From assembly GCA_965661055.1 (NCBI GenBank), contig CBFICS010000004.1:83575-147574 (forward strand): 64,000 nucleotides of DNA. The letters are read 5' to 3'. The notes below the pieces were generated by a model, which was not told the DNA's origin, searched no databases, and saw nothing but the letters and a program-made list of their open reading frames with translations. The stretch is from CBFHSF01 sp965661055. GTDB taxonomy: Bacteria; Bacteroidota; Bacteroidia; Flavobacteriales; Schleiferiaceae. Positions 1 to 7,924 of this stretch are shown in pieces. Position 1 is the stretch's first letter, and each line of letters begins with the position of its first letter. The translations under genes were made by a program, and so were the position numbers.

Positions 1-180
1 TGCATGCAATAGCCTACGTTGAACGGGTTTTAATCCATCATCAAGGCCAGGAACCGCTCTTTCTAAAATCACATAACTCGCATAGTCGAGAAAGTAATTC
101 TGGTACATTCCAGAAACTCTAGTAATGGTGGGTTGGTTATCACCCGATTCACTTTGGTTAGAAGGTATATTTTCTTCCAT
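1..180 (-). CDS. parC: DNA topoisomerase IV subunit A, 5' part only (runs off the window)
   Basis: The first 60 codons read from the ATG at 178-180 towards base 1 and stay open to the edge. After a polar start comes the type IIA topoisomerase A-subunit opening (Tyr-rich stretch, then a VILERAVPGL-like block followed by DGLKPVQRR). The A subunit cuts and rejoins DNA and carries the catalytic tyrosine, which lies outside the window. The gene sits 25 bp beyond a small membrane-protein gene that overlaps parE, so the three look like one operon. A GyrA assignment is possible from this fragment alone; ParC is preferred because the neighbour is ParE and a separate gyrB lies at the other end of the window. 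Confidence 0.9.
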   Translation of the reverse strand, partial: MEENIPSNQSESGDNQPTITRVSGMYQNYFLDYASYVILERAVPGLDDGLKPVQRRLLHA

Positions 181-205
181 GAATTATTTTGAACAATTAT
201 TGCCG

Positions 206-679
206 TTACTGATTTGACTGTTTATTCATATTAATAGTATTTTTTAGAGATCTCTCCAGATCTGCTGCTTCTTTCCTATTTAAGTAAGAAATTGAATACT
301 TAAATGACTTAATACCTTTGTTTTTACTAGAAACCCTAATAGTTAATTTCCGTCTAAAAGGCCATCTAGAGACCTTAAAGCTTTCTATTTTATATTTAGG
401 AAGTTCAATATGCTTATACATTGCACTTGAAAACTTCATTAAAAAAGGTTCCTTATTGGTTATGATTAAAACCTCTCCGTCTGAATCATAAATAAAAACA
501 GGTAGGCCTCGGTAGATAAGAAATCCAAAAACTAGTAAAGAAATCAACGATAGTTTAAAGGAGCTTGTACCAATAGAGCCGTCTATTTGTGAAACAACTA
601 AATCGAAAACCACTAGTAATGTTAAAATTACATAGAGGTAAATAAAATTGGTATACTTAGGGGCGGTATTAATTCTCAC
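206..679 (-). CDS. Small two-TM membrane protein of unknown function between parE and parC
   Basis: A 157-residue protein I do not recognise. Residues about 12-30 and 41-60 are hydrophobic and look like two transmembrane helices. The remaining 95 residues are soluble, basic and beta-rich, with a KPSK-like charged pattern, and end in a polar Asn/Gln-rich tail. The layout resembles small PH-like membrane proteins, but that is only a guess. The start overlaps the last 11 bases of parE and the stop lies 25 bp before parC, so it is probably co-transcribed with both topoisomerase IV subunits. Nothing in its sequence suggests a direct role in topoisomerase function. Confidence 0.75.
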   Translation of the reverse strand: MRINTAPKYTNFIYLYVILTLLVVFDLVVSQIDGSIGTSSFKLSLISLLVFGFLIYRGLPVFIYDSDGEVLIITNKEPFLMKFSSAMYKHIELPKYKIESFKVSRWPFRRKLTIRVSSKNKGIKSFKYSISYLNRKEAADLERSLKNTINMNKQSNQ

Positions 680-2561
680 TAGACTCTACAGTTTGGTTTT
701 CAACTTCAGCTTCCTCTTCATCTTCAATTAAATCTTTTTCAACTCTCAGATTTTCAATAATAAACTCTTGTCTTTCTTGGGTGTTTTTCCCCATATAAAA
801 GTCTAAAAGCTGAGAAATTGTTGCATCTCTACCAATCATTACTGGCTCTAACCTAATATCTTTATTGATGAAATGCTTAAACTCTCCTGGAGAAATTTCA
901 CCCAATCCCTTAAATCGAGTAATTTCTGTTTTCCCGCTAAGCTCAACCAGAGCAGCTCTTTTTTCTTCAGGTGAATAACAGTAACGGGTGTCTTTTTTAT
1001 TTCTCACCCTAAACAAAGGGGTCTGCAAAATGTAAAGATGTCCTTCTTTAACTAGCTCTGGAAAAAACTGCAAAAAGAAAGTAATTAACAACAACCTAAT
1101 GTGCATTCCATCTACATCCGCATCGGTCGCGATTACAACGTTATTATATCGCAAGTCATCGAGGCCGTCTTCAATATTTAAGGCCGCTTGTAAAAGGTTA
1201 AACTCTTCGTTTTCATAAACAACCTTTTTAGTTAACCCATAACAATTTAAGGGTTTTCCCTTTAAAGAAAAAACTGCTTGGGTTCTTACGTCTCTACTCT
1301 TGGTTATTGAACCAGAAGCTGAATCTCCCTCAGTAATAAACAAGGTAGTTTCTAGTCTTCTGTCATTTTTTAAATCGTTGTAATGGATTTTACAATCTCT
1401 AAGCTTACGGTTGTGTAAACTCGCTTTTTTAGCTCTTTCTCTAGCTAATTTTTTTATTCCCGATAATTCTTTACGCTCCTTTTCTGCCCTCAAGATTTTT
1501 CTTTGAATGGCATCTGCAACCTCCGTATTTCTGTGAAGGTAGTTATCTAGACTGGTCTTCAAAAAGTCATTAACAAAGGTTCTAAGGGTAGGTCCATCAG
1601 GCCCTATCTCTGCCGAGCCCAACTTGGTTTTTGTTTGACTTTCAAAAACGGGTTCTATCACTTTAACGGATATTGCTCCAATTACGGAAGCTCTAATATC
1701 CGAGGCATCGTAATTTTTTTGATAAAAGTCTCTGATGGTTTTAACCAGAGCTTCTCTAAATGCCGCTAGGTGCGTTCCACCTTGAGTGGTATGCTGACCA
1801 TTGACAAAACTGAAATATTGTTCAGACTGCGATTTCTCACTATGAGACAATGCTACTTCAATATCTTCCCCTCTTAGGTGAATAACCTCGTGCAGCGTTT
1901 CACCATCTAGGTTAGCCTCTAGTAGATCTTTAAGTCCATTTTCTGAGTAGTATTTCTCACCATTAAAGTTTATCGTCAATCCTGGATTGAGATAAACATA
2001 GTTCCAAAGCATTTTATCAATGTACTCTGAAACATATCTAAAGTTGTGAAAAATCGTAGGGTCTGGATAAAAACTAATTTTCGTCCCACGACGTTGACTA
2101 GAGTCTACAATTTCTGCGTCTTGAGTTATATTTCCTTCAGCAAACTCAGCGAGTTTTGTTTTATTATCACGGAAAGACTGAACGATAAATTTTTCAGAAA
2201 GTGCATTCACCGCCTTGGTACCAACTCCGTTAAGTCCTACGGACTTCTTAAACGCCTTTGAGTCGTACTTAGCACCGGTATTAATTTTCGACACACAGTC
2301 AATAACCTTACCTAGAGGAATTCCCCTTCCGTAGTCACGAACCGTAACCCATCCTTCCTTTACTGAAATATCAATGGTTTTACCCGCACCCATGACAAAT
2401 TCATCAATGGAATTGTCCAGGACCTCCTTTAAAAGGATATATATACCATCGTCTTGCGAAGTTCCATCTCCCAACTTACCGATATACATACCGGGTCTCA
2501 GGCGGATATGTTCCTTCCAATCAAGACTTTTAATATTATCTTCAGTATAATTTGTCTCCAT
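669..2561 (-). CDS. parE: DNA topoisomerase IV subunit B
   Basis: A 630-residue ATPase subunit of the type IIA topoisomerase that decatenates and relaxes DNA together with ParC. The GHKL ATP site is complete: DNSIDE near residue 50, GRGIPLG near 78 and the NGVGTKAVNALS loop near 110. The transducer domain follows, then a TOPRIM domain with the acidic EGDSASG motif near 410 and DADVDG near 480. The C-terminal GLGEISP block precedes an acidic tail. The EGDSASG form and the short length (gyrB of this genome is distinct, at 62229-64000) support ParE. Transcription continues into the small membrane gene and parC. Confidence 0.95.
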   Translation of the reverse strand: METNYTEDNIKSLDWKEHIRLRPGMYIGKLGDGTSQDDGIYILLKEVLDNSIDEFVMGAGKTIDISVKEGWVTVRDYGRGIPLGKVIDCVSKINTGAKYDSKAFKKSVGLNGVGTKAVNALSEKFIVQSFRDNKTKLAEFAEGNITQDAEIVDSSQRRGTKISFYPDPTIFHNFRYVSEYIDKMLWNYVYLNPGLTINFNGEKYYSENGLKDLLEANLDGETLHEVIHLRGEDIEVALSHSEKSQSEQYFSFVNGQHTTQGGTHLAAFREALVKTIRDFYQKNYDASDIRASVIGAISVKVIEPVFESQTKTKLGSAEIGPDGPTLRTFVNDFLKTSLDNYLHRNTEVADAIQRKILRAEKERKELSGIKKLARERAKKASLHNRKLRDCKIHYNDLKNDRRLETTLFITEGDSASGSITKSRDVRTQAVFSLKGKPLNCYGLTKKVVYENEEFNLLQAALNIEDGLDDLRYNNVVIATDADVDGMHIRLLLITFFLQFFPELVKEGHLYILQTPLFRVRNKKDTRYCYSPEEKRAALVELSGKTEITRFKGLGEISPGEFKHFINKDIRLEPVMIGRDATISQLLDFYMGKNTQERQEFIIENLRVEKDLIEDEEEAEVENQTVESSEN

Positions 2562-2669
2562 ATCTATAGGTTAATCTCAAGATTTTAAAAATAGAAAAAA
2601 CAATGATGATAAAGCAAGAGTTTAAAAAACCCTTTCCACAAGGTTTTTCACAACTTTTCAACCAAAAAA

Positions 2670-2693
2670 AACCCTGACTTTTCGGTCAGGGTT
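2670..2693 (-). terminator. Rho-independent terminator of ychF
   Basis: A 9 bp stem (AACCCTGAC / GTCAGGGTT) with a 6 nt loop lies 7 bases past the ychF stop. On the minus strand it is followed by a run of eight T. Confidence 0.85.
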
Positions 2694-2699
2694 AAAACG

Positions 2700-3791
2700 T
2701 TATACGTTAAATCTGAAGTGCATGACGTCCCCGTCTTGGACCACATACTCTTTTCCTTCTACTCGTAATTTACCGGCTTCCTTTACGGCATTTTCAGATC
2801 CATAAGATTCAAAATCAGAAAAGGCAATAACCTCAGCCCTAATGAATCCTTTTTCAAAATCGGTATGAATCACGCCTGCGGCTTGTGGAGCTGTACTTCC
2901 TACTTTAATAGTCCATGCCCTTACTTCCTTCTCACCAGCCGTGAAATAAGTCTGTAGGTTAAGTAATTTGTAGGCAGAGCGAATTACTTTATTTACTCCT
3001 GGCTCCGTCAATCCCAAATCTTCTAAAAACATTTGGCGCTCTTCAAAGCTTTCTAGTTCAGTAATATCTGCTTCCGTACCTGCAGCAATAAACATTACTT
3101 CTGCATTTTCCGTAGCAACAGCTTCTTTAACCTTTTCAACCCACTCATTGCCATTTACAGCCGCCCCTTCGTCTACATTACACAAGTAAAGAACAGGTTT
3201 TGCGGTTAACAATTGAAAGTCTTGGATAAGAATTTCTTCTGACTCAGTAGCTTCAAAAGCTCTAGCACTTTGACCCTCTTCAATAAAGGTTATCAATCTT
3301 TCAATCAAGTCTACCTCTTTCAAGGCTTCTTTGTTTCCTCCTTTGGTATTTTTCTTCGCTTTATCTAATCTCTTTTCTAAGGTTTCAAGATCTTTAAGCT
3401 GCAATTCAAAATCAATAGTTTCTTTATCCCTGATAGGATTTATACTTCCGTCAACATGGGTAATATTGTCATTTTCAAAACAGCGAAGCACATGAATAAT
3501 GGCATTGGTTTCTCTAATGTTGCCTAAAAATTGATTTCCTAAGCCCTCGCCTTTACTTGCGCCTTTTACCAACCCAGCGATATCAACAATTTCTACCACT
3601 GCAGGCTGAACTCTTTGCGGATTTACAAGCTTTTCAAGTTTAGAAAGCCTTTCGTCGGGAACCGAAACCGTTCCAACATTGGGTTCAATGGTACAGAAAG
3701 GAAAGTTTGCCGATTGAGCCTTGGCATTTGACAAACAATTAAATAAAGTTGACTTACCTACATTTGGAAGCCCTACAATTCCACATTTCAT
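2700..3791 (-). CDS. ychF: Redox-regulated ribosome-binding ATPase YchF (OBG family)
   Basis: A 363-residue cytosolic P-loop protein of the Obg/YchF family, a universally conserved ribosome-associated ATPase. The Walker A motif GLPNVGKST starts at residue 7. The switch II region DIAGLVKGASKGEGLGN is near 69. An NVDE sequence replaces the usual NKxD specificity motif, which fits the known preference of YchF for ATP. A coiled-coil insertion lies around 130-165 and a TGS domain fills the last 85 residues (ending FRFNV). The gene is monocistronic, with its own terminator and a TATCTTTG box just upstream. Confidence 0.97.
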   Translation of the reverse strand: MKCGIVGLPNVGKSTLFNCLSNAKAQSANFPFCTIEPNVGTVSVPDERLSKLEKLVNPQRVQPAVVEIVDIAGLVKGASKGEGLGNQFLGNIRETNAIIHVLRCFENDNITHVDGSINPIRDKETIDFELQLKDLETLEKRLDKAKKNTKGGNKEALKEVDLIERLITFIEEGQSARAFEATESEEILIQDFQLLTAKPVLYLCNVDEGAAVNGNEWVEKVKEAVATENAEVMFIAAGTEADITELESFEERQMFLEDLGLTEPGVNKVIRSAYKLLNLQTYFTAGEKEVRAWTIKVGSTAPQAAGVIHTDFEKGFIRAEVIAFSDFESYGSENAVKEAGKLRVEGKEYVVQDGDVMHFRFNV

Positions 3792-3811
3792 CTGCTATCT
3801 ATTTTGGCTGG

Positions 3812-3819
3812 CAAAGATA
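3812..3819 (-). promoter_or_regulatory. Predicted -7 element for ychF (TATCTTTG)
   Basis: A perfect match to the Bacteroidota TAnnTTTG consensus lies 21 bases before the ychF start. I see no convincing -33 TTTG at the right spacing. Confidence 0.5.
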
Positions 3820-3934
3820 GTTTCTTTGATTGGATAATATATGACCCAGTTTTCAATTTGTAAAAATTGTTTTTCCGTTGAAAATTCAAGTAACTTGTTA
3901 GCCCAAAATGAAACCCTTAAACAAATTAAATAAT

Positions 3935-3942
3935 TACTTTTG
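3935..3942 (+). promoter_or_regulatory. Predicted -7 element for the transketolase operon (TACTTTTG)
   Basis: A perfect TAnnTTTG match ends 23 bases before the start codon at 3966, giving a leader of about 20 nt. No clear -33 element is seen. Confidence 0.5.
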
Positions 3943-3965
3943 CTCCACATAAATTTCAATTTAAT

Positions 3966-4811
3966 ATGCAAACCGTTCAAGAATTAGAAGAAATTGCATC
4001 TCAAGTGAGAAGAGATATTGTACGCATGGTTCACGCCGTAAACTCTGGCCACCCAGGGGGTTCACTAGGCTGCGCCGACTTTATGGTTGCCTTGTACAAT
4101 GGGGTTATGAAACATGATCCTAATTTCTCAATGGACGGTAAAAATGAAGATTTATTCTTCTTATCAAACGGACACATTTCACCTGTTTTTTATAGTGTTT
4201 TAGCTCATGCAGGATATTTCCCTGTAAGTGAATTAAGCACTTTTAGAAAAATTAACACTAGGCTTCAAGGTCACCCAACAACCCATGAAGGACTTCCTGG
4301 AATAAGAATTGCTTCAGGTTCTCTTGGACAAGGAATGTCAGTTGCGATTGGCGCTGCCTTGACCAAAAAAGTAAACAATGATCCAGGCATCATCTACTCT
4401 CTTCACGGAGATGGTGAGCTTCAAGAAGGACAAATATGGGAAGCTGCTATGTATGCACCTCACAACAAAGTAGACAACCTCATTTGTACCATTGATGCCA
4501 ATGGTCAACAAATTGATGGATCTACCGACGATGTTTTGGGTATGGGTAGTCTAGCAGATAAGTTTTTAGCCTTTGGCTGGGACGTTATGACTATTGAAGA
4601 TGGAAACGACATGCAACAAGTAGTTGATGGCTTAGAATTGGCTAAATCAAAAACGGGAAAAGGAAAACCTGTTTGTATTATTATGAAAACCGAAATGGGA
4701 GCCGGAGTTGATTTTATGATGGGCTCTCATGCATGGCATGGTATTGCTCCAAATGATGATCAATTAGCTGAAGCTCTTAGCCAGTTACCTGAAACACTAG
4801 GAGATTACTAA
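3966..4811 (+). CDS. Transketolase, N-terminal (thiamine diphosphate-binding) subunit
   Basis: A 281-residue protein equal to the N-terminal third of transketolase. It carries the pyrophosphate-binding domain: HAVNSGHPGGSLG near residue 24, a GSLGQGMS segment near 117, and the GDGELQEGQIWEA motif near 146 (the GDG-N signature that holds the Mg-thiamine diphosphate). The other two domains are encoded at 6199-7152, so the enzyme is a split, heteromeric transketolase of the non-oxidative pentose phosphate pathway. Unusually, a VWA protein gene sits between the two halves. Gaps are 3 bp and 1 bp, so all three genes must be one transcript. Confidence 0.95.
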   Translation: MQTVQELEEIASQVRRDIVRMVHAVNSGHPGGSLGCADFMVALYNGVMKHDPNFSMDGKNEDLFFLSNGHISPVFYSVLAHAGYFPVSELSTFRKINTRLQGHPTTHEGLPGIRIASGSLGQGMSVAIGAALTKKVNNDPGIIYSLHGDGELQEGQIWEAAMYAPHNKVDNLICTIDANGQQIDGSTDDVLGMGSLADKFLAFGWDVMTIEDGNDMQQVVDGLELAKSKTGKGKPVCIIMKTEMGAGVDFMMGSHAWHGIAPNDDQLAEALSQLPETLGDY

Positions 4812-4814
4812 AAC

Positions 4815-6197
4815 ATGTTAAAAAGAGTCTTTCTTACCCTTTCACTTATTTCTATTGGCTTTTTTGCAAAGGCTCAACAAGGACCTGATGCACCACAAAC
4901 GGTAACGCGCATCTTATTTGTCTTTGATGGAAGCCAAAGTATGCATGGGCGCTGGGACTCTGGTTCAAAGATTGACATAGCACAGACTTTAATGTCTAAA
5001 ATGTTAGATTCTCTTGAGCATCTTGACCACAATACTTTTCAACTTGCCTTGAGAGTCTATGGTCACCAAAAACCTGTTCCTCCACAAGATTGTAACGACA
5101 CCAAGTTGGAAGTTGGATTTGGAAGAAATAACATTACCCGAATTAAAAGGGTTTTGAGAAGTATTCGTCCAAAAGGAACTACCCCCATTGCAAGATCTAT
5201 TAGCAGGGCAGCGAATGACTTTCCTCCTTGTGAAAACTGTAGAAATATCATTATTTTAATAACCGATGGCGTAGAAGCATGTGATGAAGATCCATGTGCC
5301 GTATCTCGTTTACTGCAGAAACAAGGAATTATTCTTAAGCCTTTTGTCATCGGCATTGGTATTGACGATCCTTCAAAATCAAATTTTGAATGTGTGGGAA
5401 ATTACTTTGATGCTGCAGATGAAAAAACCTTTAAAAAGGTTCTGAATGTGGTAATTTCTCAAGCTCTAGATAACACTTCTGCTCAAATTAACTTATTAGA
5501 TAGACAAGGAGCACCCAACATTACGGATGTTCCATTTTCACTGTACAACCACACTTCCAATAAGCCGAATTTAAACCTAGTACATACCCTGAACTTCAAG
5601 GGTAACCCAGACACGGTAAAATTAGATCCCTTAGTTCAATACGACTTAGTAGTACATACGGTACCTCCCGTGAGATTAGACTCTGTTCAAATCACACCGG
5701 GCATGCACAATCACATTGGTGTTAATGCTCCCCTTGGCACGCTAGAGTTAAAACTCCCCGGAAGGAGAAATGACGAAAAGGTTCTGTGTATTGTCCGTCA
5801 AGCGGGAAAGATGAAAACCCTAAACATTCAAGACTTTAACACCTCACAAAGGTACCTAGCAGGGACCTATGACTTAGAAATATTAACCCTACCAAGGTTA
5901 ATGCAATACGGTGTGAAGATTGATCAAAGAAAAACCACGTCTGTTGCCATTCCACCTCCCGGATCATTAAGCCTTCAATTGTCTACGAACGGCTACGGAT
6001 CCATTTTTGAAATCAAGAAAGATGCGCTAGAATGGGTATTAGATTTAAATCCCGAAAGCACGCGTCAAACCTTTAACCTGCAACCCGGAAGATTTAGAAT
6101 TATTTATAGAGCAAAAAATGCTCAAAACACATATTACTCAAGGTCTGAACCCTTTACCATTAGTTCAGGAAGTACAACAATTTTGAAATTGAATTAG
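4815..6197 (+). CDS. Secreted von Willebrand factor A domain protein
   Basis: A 460-residue exported protein. Residues 1-20 form a Sec signal peptide ending near AKA. A VWA domain follows (about 30-215) with an intact metal-ion-dependent adhesion site: DGSQS near 39, the conserved Thr in TTPIARS near 122, and the Asp in ITDGVEACDED near 150. Several cysteine pairs (PPCENC, ACDEDPC) may form disulfides. The C-terminal 240 residues are beta-rich without a recognised domain, and I see no T9SS sorting domain. It lies between the two transketolase subunit genes with gaps of 3 bp and 1 bp. Function is unknown; a cell-surface or periplasmic binding role is an inference from VWA folds. Confidence 0.85.
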   Translation: MLKRVFLTLSLISIGFFAKAQQGPDAPQTVTRILFVFDGSQSMHGRWDSGSKIDIAQTLMSKMLDSLEHLDHNTFQLALRVYGHQKPVPPQDCNDTKLEVGFGRNNITRIKRVLRSIRPKGTTPIARSISRAANDFPPCENCRNIIILITDGVEACDEDPCAVSRLLQKQGIILKPFVIGIGIDDPSKSNFECVGNYFDAADEKTFKKVLNVVISQALDNTSAQINLLDRQGAPNITDVPFSLYNHTSNKPNLNLVHTLNFKGNPDTVKLDPLVQYDLVVHTVPPVRLDSVQITPGMHNHIGVNAPLGTLELKLPGRRNDEKVLCIVRQAGKMKTLNIQDFNTSQRYLAGTYDLEILTLPRLMQYGVKIDQRKTTSVAIPPPGSLSLQLSTNGYGSIFEIKKDALEWVLDLNPESTRQTFNLQPGRFRIIYRAKNAQNTYYSRSEPFTISSGSTTILKLN

Positions 6198-6198
6198 G

Positions 6199-7152
6199 AT
6201 GAAAAAGTACATTGACACCGGAAAAAAAGACACAAGATCAGGGTTTGGAGCAGGGCTTACCGAACTTGGTAAAACCAATCCAAATGTTCTTGCGTTATGT
6301 GCTGACCTTACAGGGTCACTAAAAATGAACGACTTTGCAAACAATCATCCTGAAAGATTTTTTCAAGTAGGTATTGCCGAAGCTAACATGATGGGTATAG
6401 CTGCAGGTATGACCATTGGAGGTAAAATTCCTTTTACAGGAACTTTTGCAAACTTTTCTACGGGAAGGGTGTACGATCAAATTAGACAATCCATTGCCTA
6501 CTCTGGAAAAAACGTGAAAATTTGTGCTTCACATGCAGGACTTACCCTTGGTGAAGACGGTGCAACTCACCAAATATTAGAAGATTTAGGTCTTATGAAA
6601 ATGCTTCCAGGAATGGTGGTAATTAACCCATGTGATTACAATCAAACCAAAGCTGCTACCATGGCCATTGCAGATTATGAAGGTCCTGTTTACTTGCGTT
6701 TTGGAAGACCAAAAGTGGCCAACTTCACTCCGGAAGATCAAGTATTTGAAATCGGGAAAGGAGTCATGCTTTCTGAAGGTACTGATGTTACGATTGTAGC
6801 TACAGGACATTTAGTTTGGGAGGCATTAATTGCCGCTGAAAAACTAGAAGAAAAAGGAATCTCTGCAGAAGTAATTAACATACATACCATCAAGCCTCTA
6901 GACCATGAAATTATTTTGAAGTCTATTGAAAAAACAGGTTGTATTGTTACCGCAGAAGAACACCAAATGAATGGCGGGTTGGGTGATACCGTAGCTCAAT
7001 TGTTAGCGCGAACCAACCCTACTCCACAAGAATATGTAGCGGTTAATGATTCATTTGGCGAATCAGGTACACCGGAAGAACTAATGCTAAAGTATGGCCT
7101 TGATTCTTCAAATATTATCACTGCGTGTGAAACAGTGATGAAAAGAAAATAA
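6199..7152 (+). CDS. Transketolase, C-terminal (pyrimidine-binding) subunit
   Basis: A 317-residue protein holding the pyrimidine-binding and C-terminal domains of transketolase. The segment FFQVGIAEANMMGIAAGM near residue 54 contains the conserved Glu that activates thiamine diphosphate. YLRFGRPK closes the pyrimidine domain near 160, and the C-terminal domain (about 185-317) includes TAEEHQMNGGLGD. It pairs with the N-terminal subunit at 3966-4811; together they match one full transketolase. The start lies 1 bp after the VWA stop, which implies translational coupling. Transcription ends at the hairpin at 7176-7199. Confidence 0.95.
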   Translation: MKKYIDTGKKDTRSGFGAGLTELGKTNPNVLALCADLTGSLKMNDFANNHPERFFQVGIAEANMMGIAAGMTIGGKIPFTGTFANFSTGRVYDQIRQSIAYSGKNVKICASHAGLTLGEDGATHQILEDLGLMKMLPGMVVINPCDYNQTKAATMAIADYEGPVYLRFGRPKVANFTPEDQVFEIGKGVMLSEGTDVTIVATGHLVWEALIAAEKLEEKGISAEVINIHTIKPLDHEIILKSIEKTGCIVTAEEHQMNGGLGDTVAQLLARTNPTPQEYVAVNDSFGESGTPEELMLKYGLDSSNIITACETVMKRK

Positions 7153-7170
7153 TTGAATCTCATAGAATAA

Positions 7171-7199
7171 AAAAAGCCACCTCATCAGGTGGCTTTTTT
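7171..7199. terminator. Bidirectional terminator between transketolase and the MarR gene
   Basis: Stem GCCACCT / AGGTGGC with a CATC loop is flanked by A-runs and T-runs, so it can work on both strands. The MarR gene's TGA (7185-7187) lies in the loop, so one stem arm is part of that coding sequence. Confidence 0.85.
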
Positions 7200-7862
7200 A
7201 TTGATGTATTTATTTACCAAAGACTCAACATTAGTCTCTTTTTCTTGCAGGAAAATTTGATAATGAAACATATCTAGCTTTTCTAAAAAATGTGCTGCAG
7301 CCCACTGTTCGTTTTCATTAGTCCCAGCCATCAAAAGATTACCTGTCTTCTGAATTTTCTCAATCAACTTAACAAACTCATTCTTCCCTTCAGGAGTGAT
7401 TTTTAAAAGCTTGGCTCTTTTATCATTAGGATCCGGATATTCTTCTACCAATTGATGTTGAACAAGTCTTTTTATTACGTCCATTCCAGACGGAACCTCT
7501 GTGGCATTGGTATGAATCAATGTTGTTTTTCCCATATGGGGGACGTACATAAGAGTTGCTAAAAAGGAGAAATCATCTATCCCAGAAAGCTTGCTTGATT
7601 TAAAATTGTCTTTGAGGTAATGTCTTGAATATTTGTTGATGCGAAACAACAAAAAACTAATATAGGCCTTAGAGTTTCCGAAATTTTTCATCAAAGAAAC
7701 AGCATCAAAACCGTCTGAATCATTTAAAGGCTCCTTTTCTACCTTGCTTGTAGTCGCAATAACCCAACGAGCAAAGTCCTCTACCCCCTCGCCGACTCCT
7801 TCCTTTTCAAAGGCCTCAAGCAATGGAACAATTTTCTTTAATATGCTAAACTTTTTATCCAC
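7185..7862 (-). CDS. MarR-family winged-helix transcriptional regulator
   Basis: A 225-residue protein, long for MarR (about 140-160). The C-terminal part fits the family: a helix-turn-helix region around 110-140, then the wing with the signature DPNDKRAKLLKITPEG near 153, then a long dimerisation helix. The N-terminal 75 residues are helical and not typical. It is transcribed divergently from the TonB-dependent receptor gene at 7925 across only 62 bp, so local control of that receptor is likely but inferred. The stop codon is inside the shared terminator hairpin. Confidence 0.88.
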   Translation of the reverse strand: MDKKFSILKKIVPLLEAFEKEGVGEGVEDFARWVIATTSKVEKEPLNDSDGFDAVSLMKNFGNSKAYISFLLFRINKYSRHYLKDNFKSSKLSGIDDFSFLATLMYVPHMGKTTLIHTNATEVPSGMDVIKRLVQHQLVEEYPDPNDKRAKLLKITPEGKNEFVKLIEKIQKTGNLLMAGTNENEQWAAAHFLEKLDMFHYQIFLQEKETNVESLVNKYINKKAT

Positions 7863-7924
7863 CTTTGTGTTTGTTAGGTCAACATAGTAAAATTAAAGAT
7901 AAAAGAAGGAAATCCTAAAATACA

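Noticed and set aside
3795..3980. A 61-codon minus-strand open frame before ychF
   Set aside because: It covers the two predicted promoters between ychF and transketolase and has no family resemblance.
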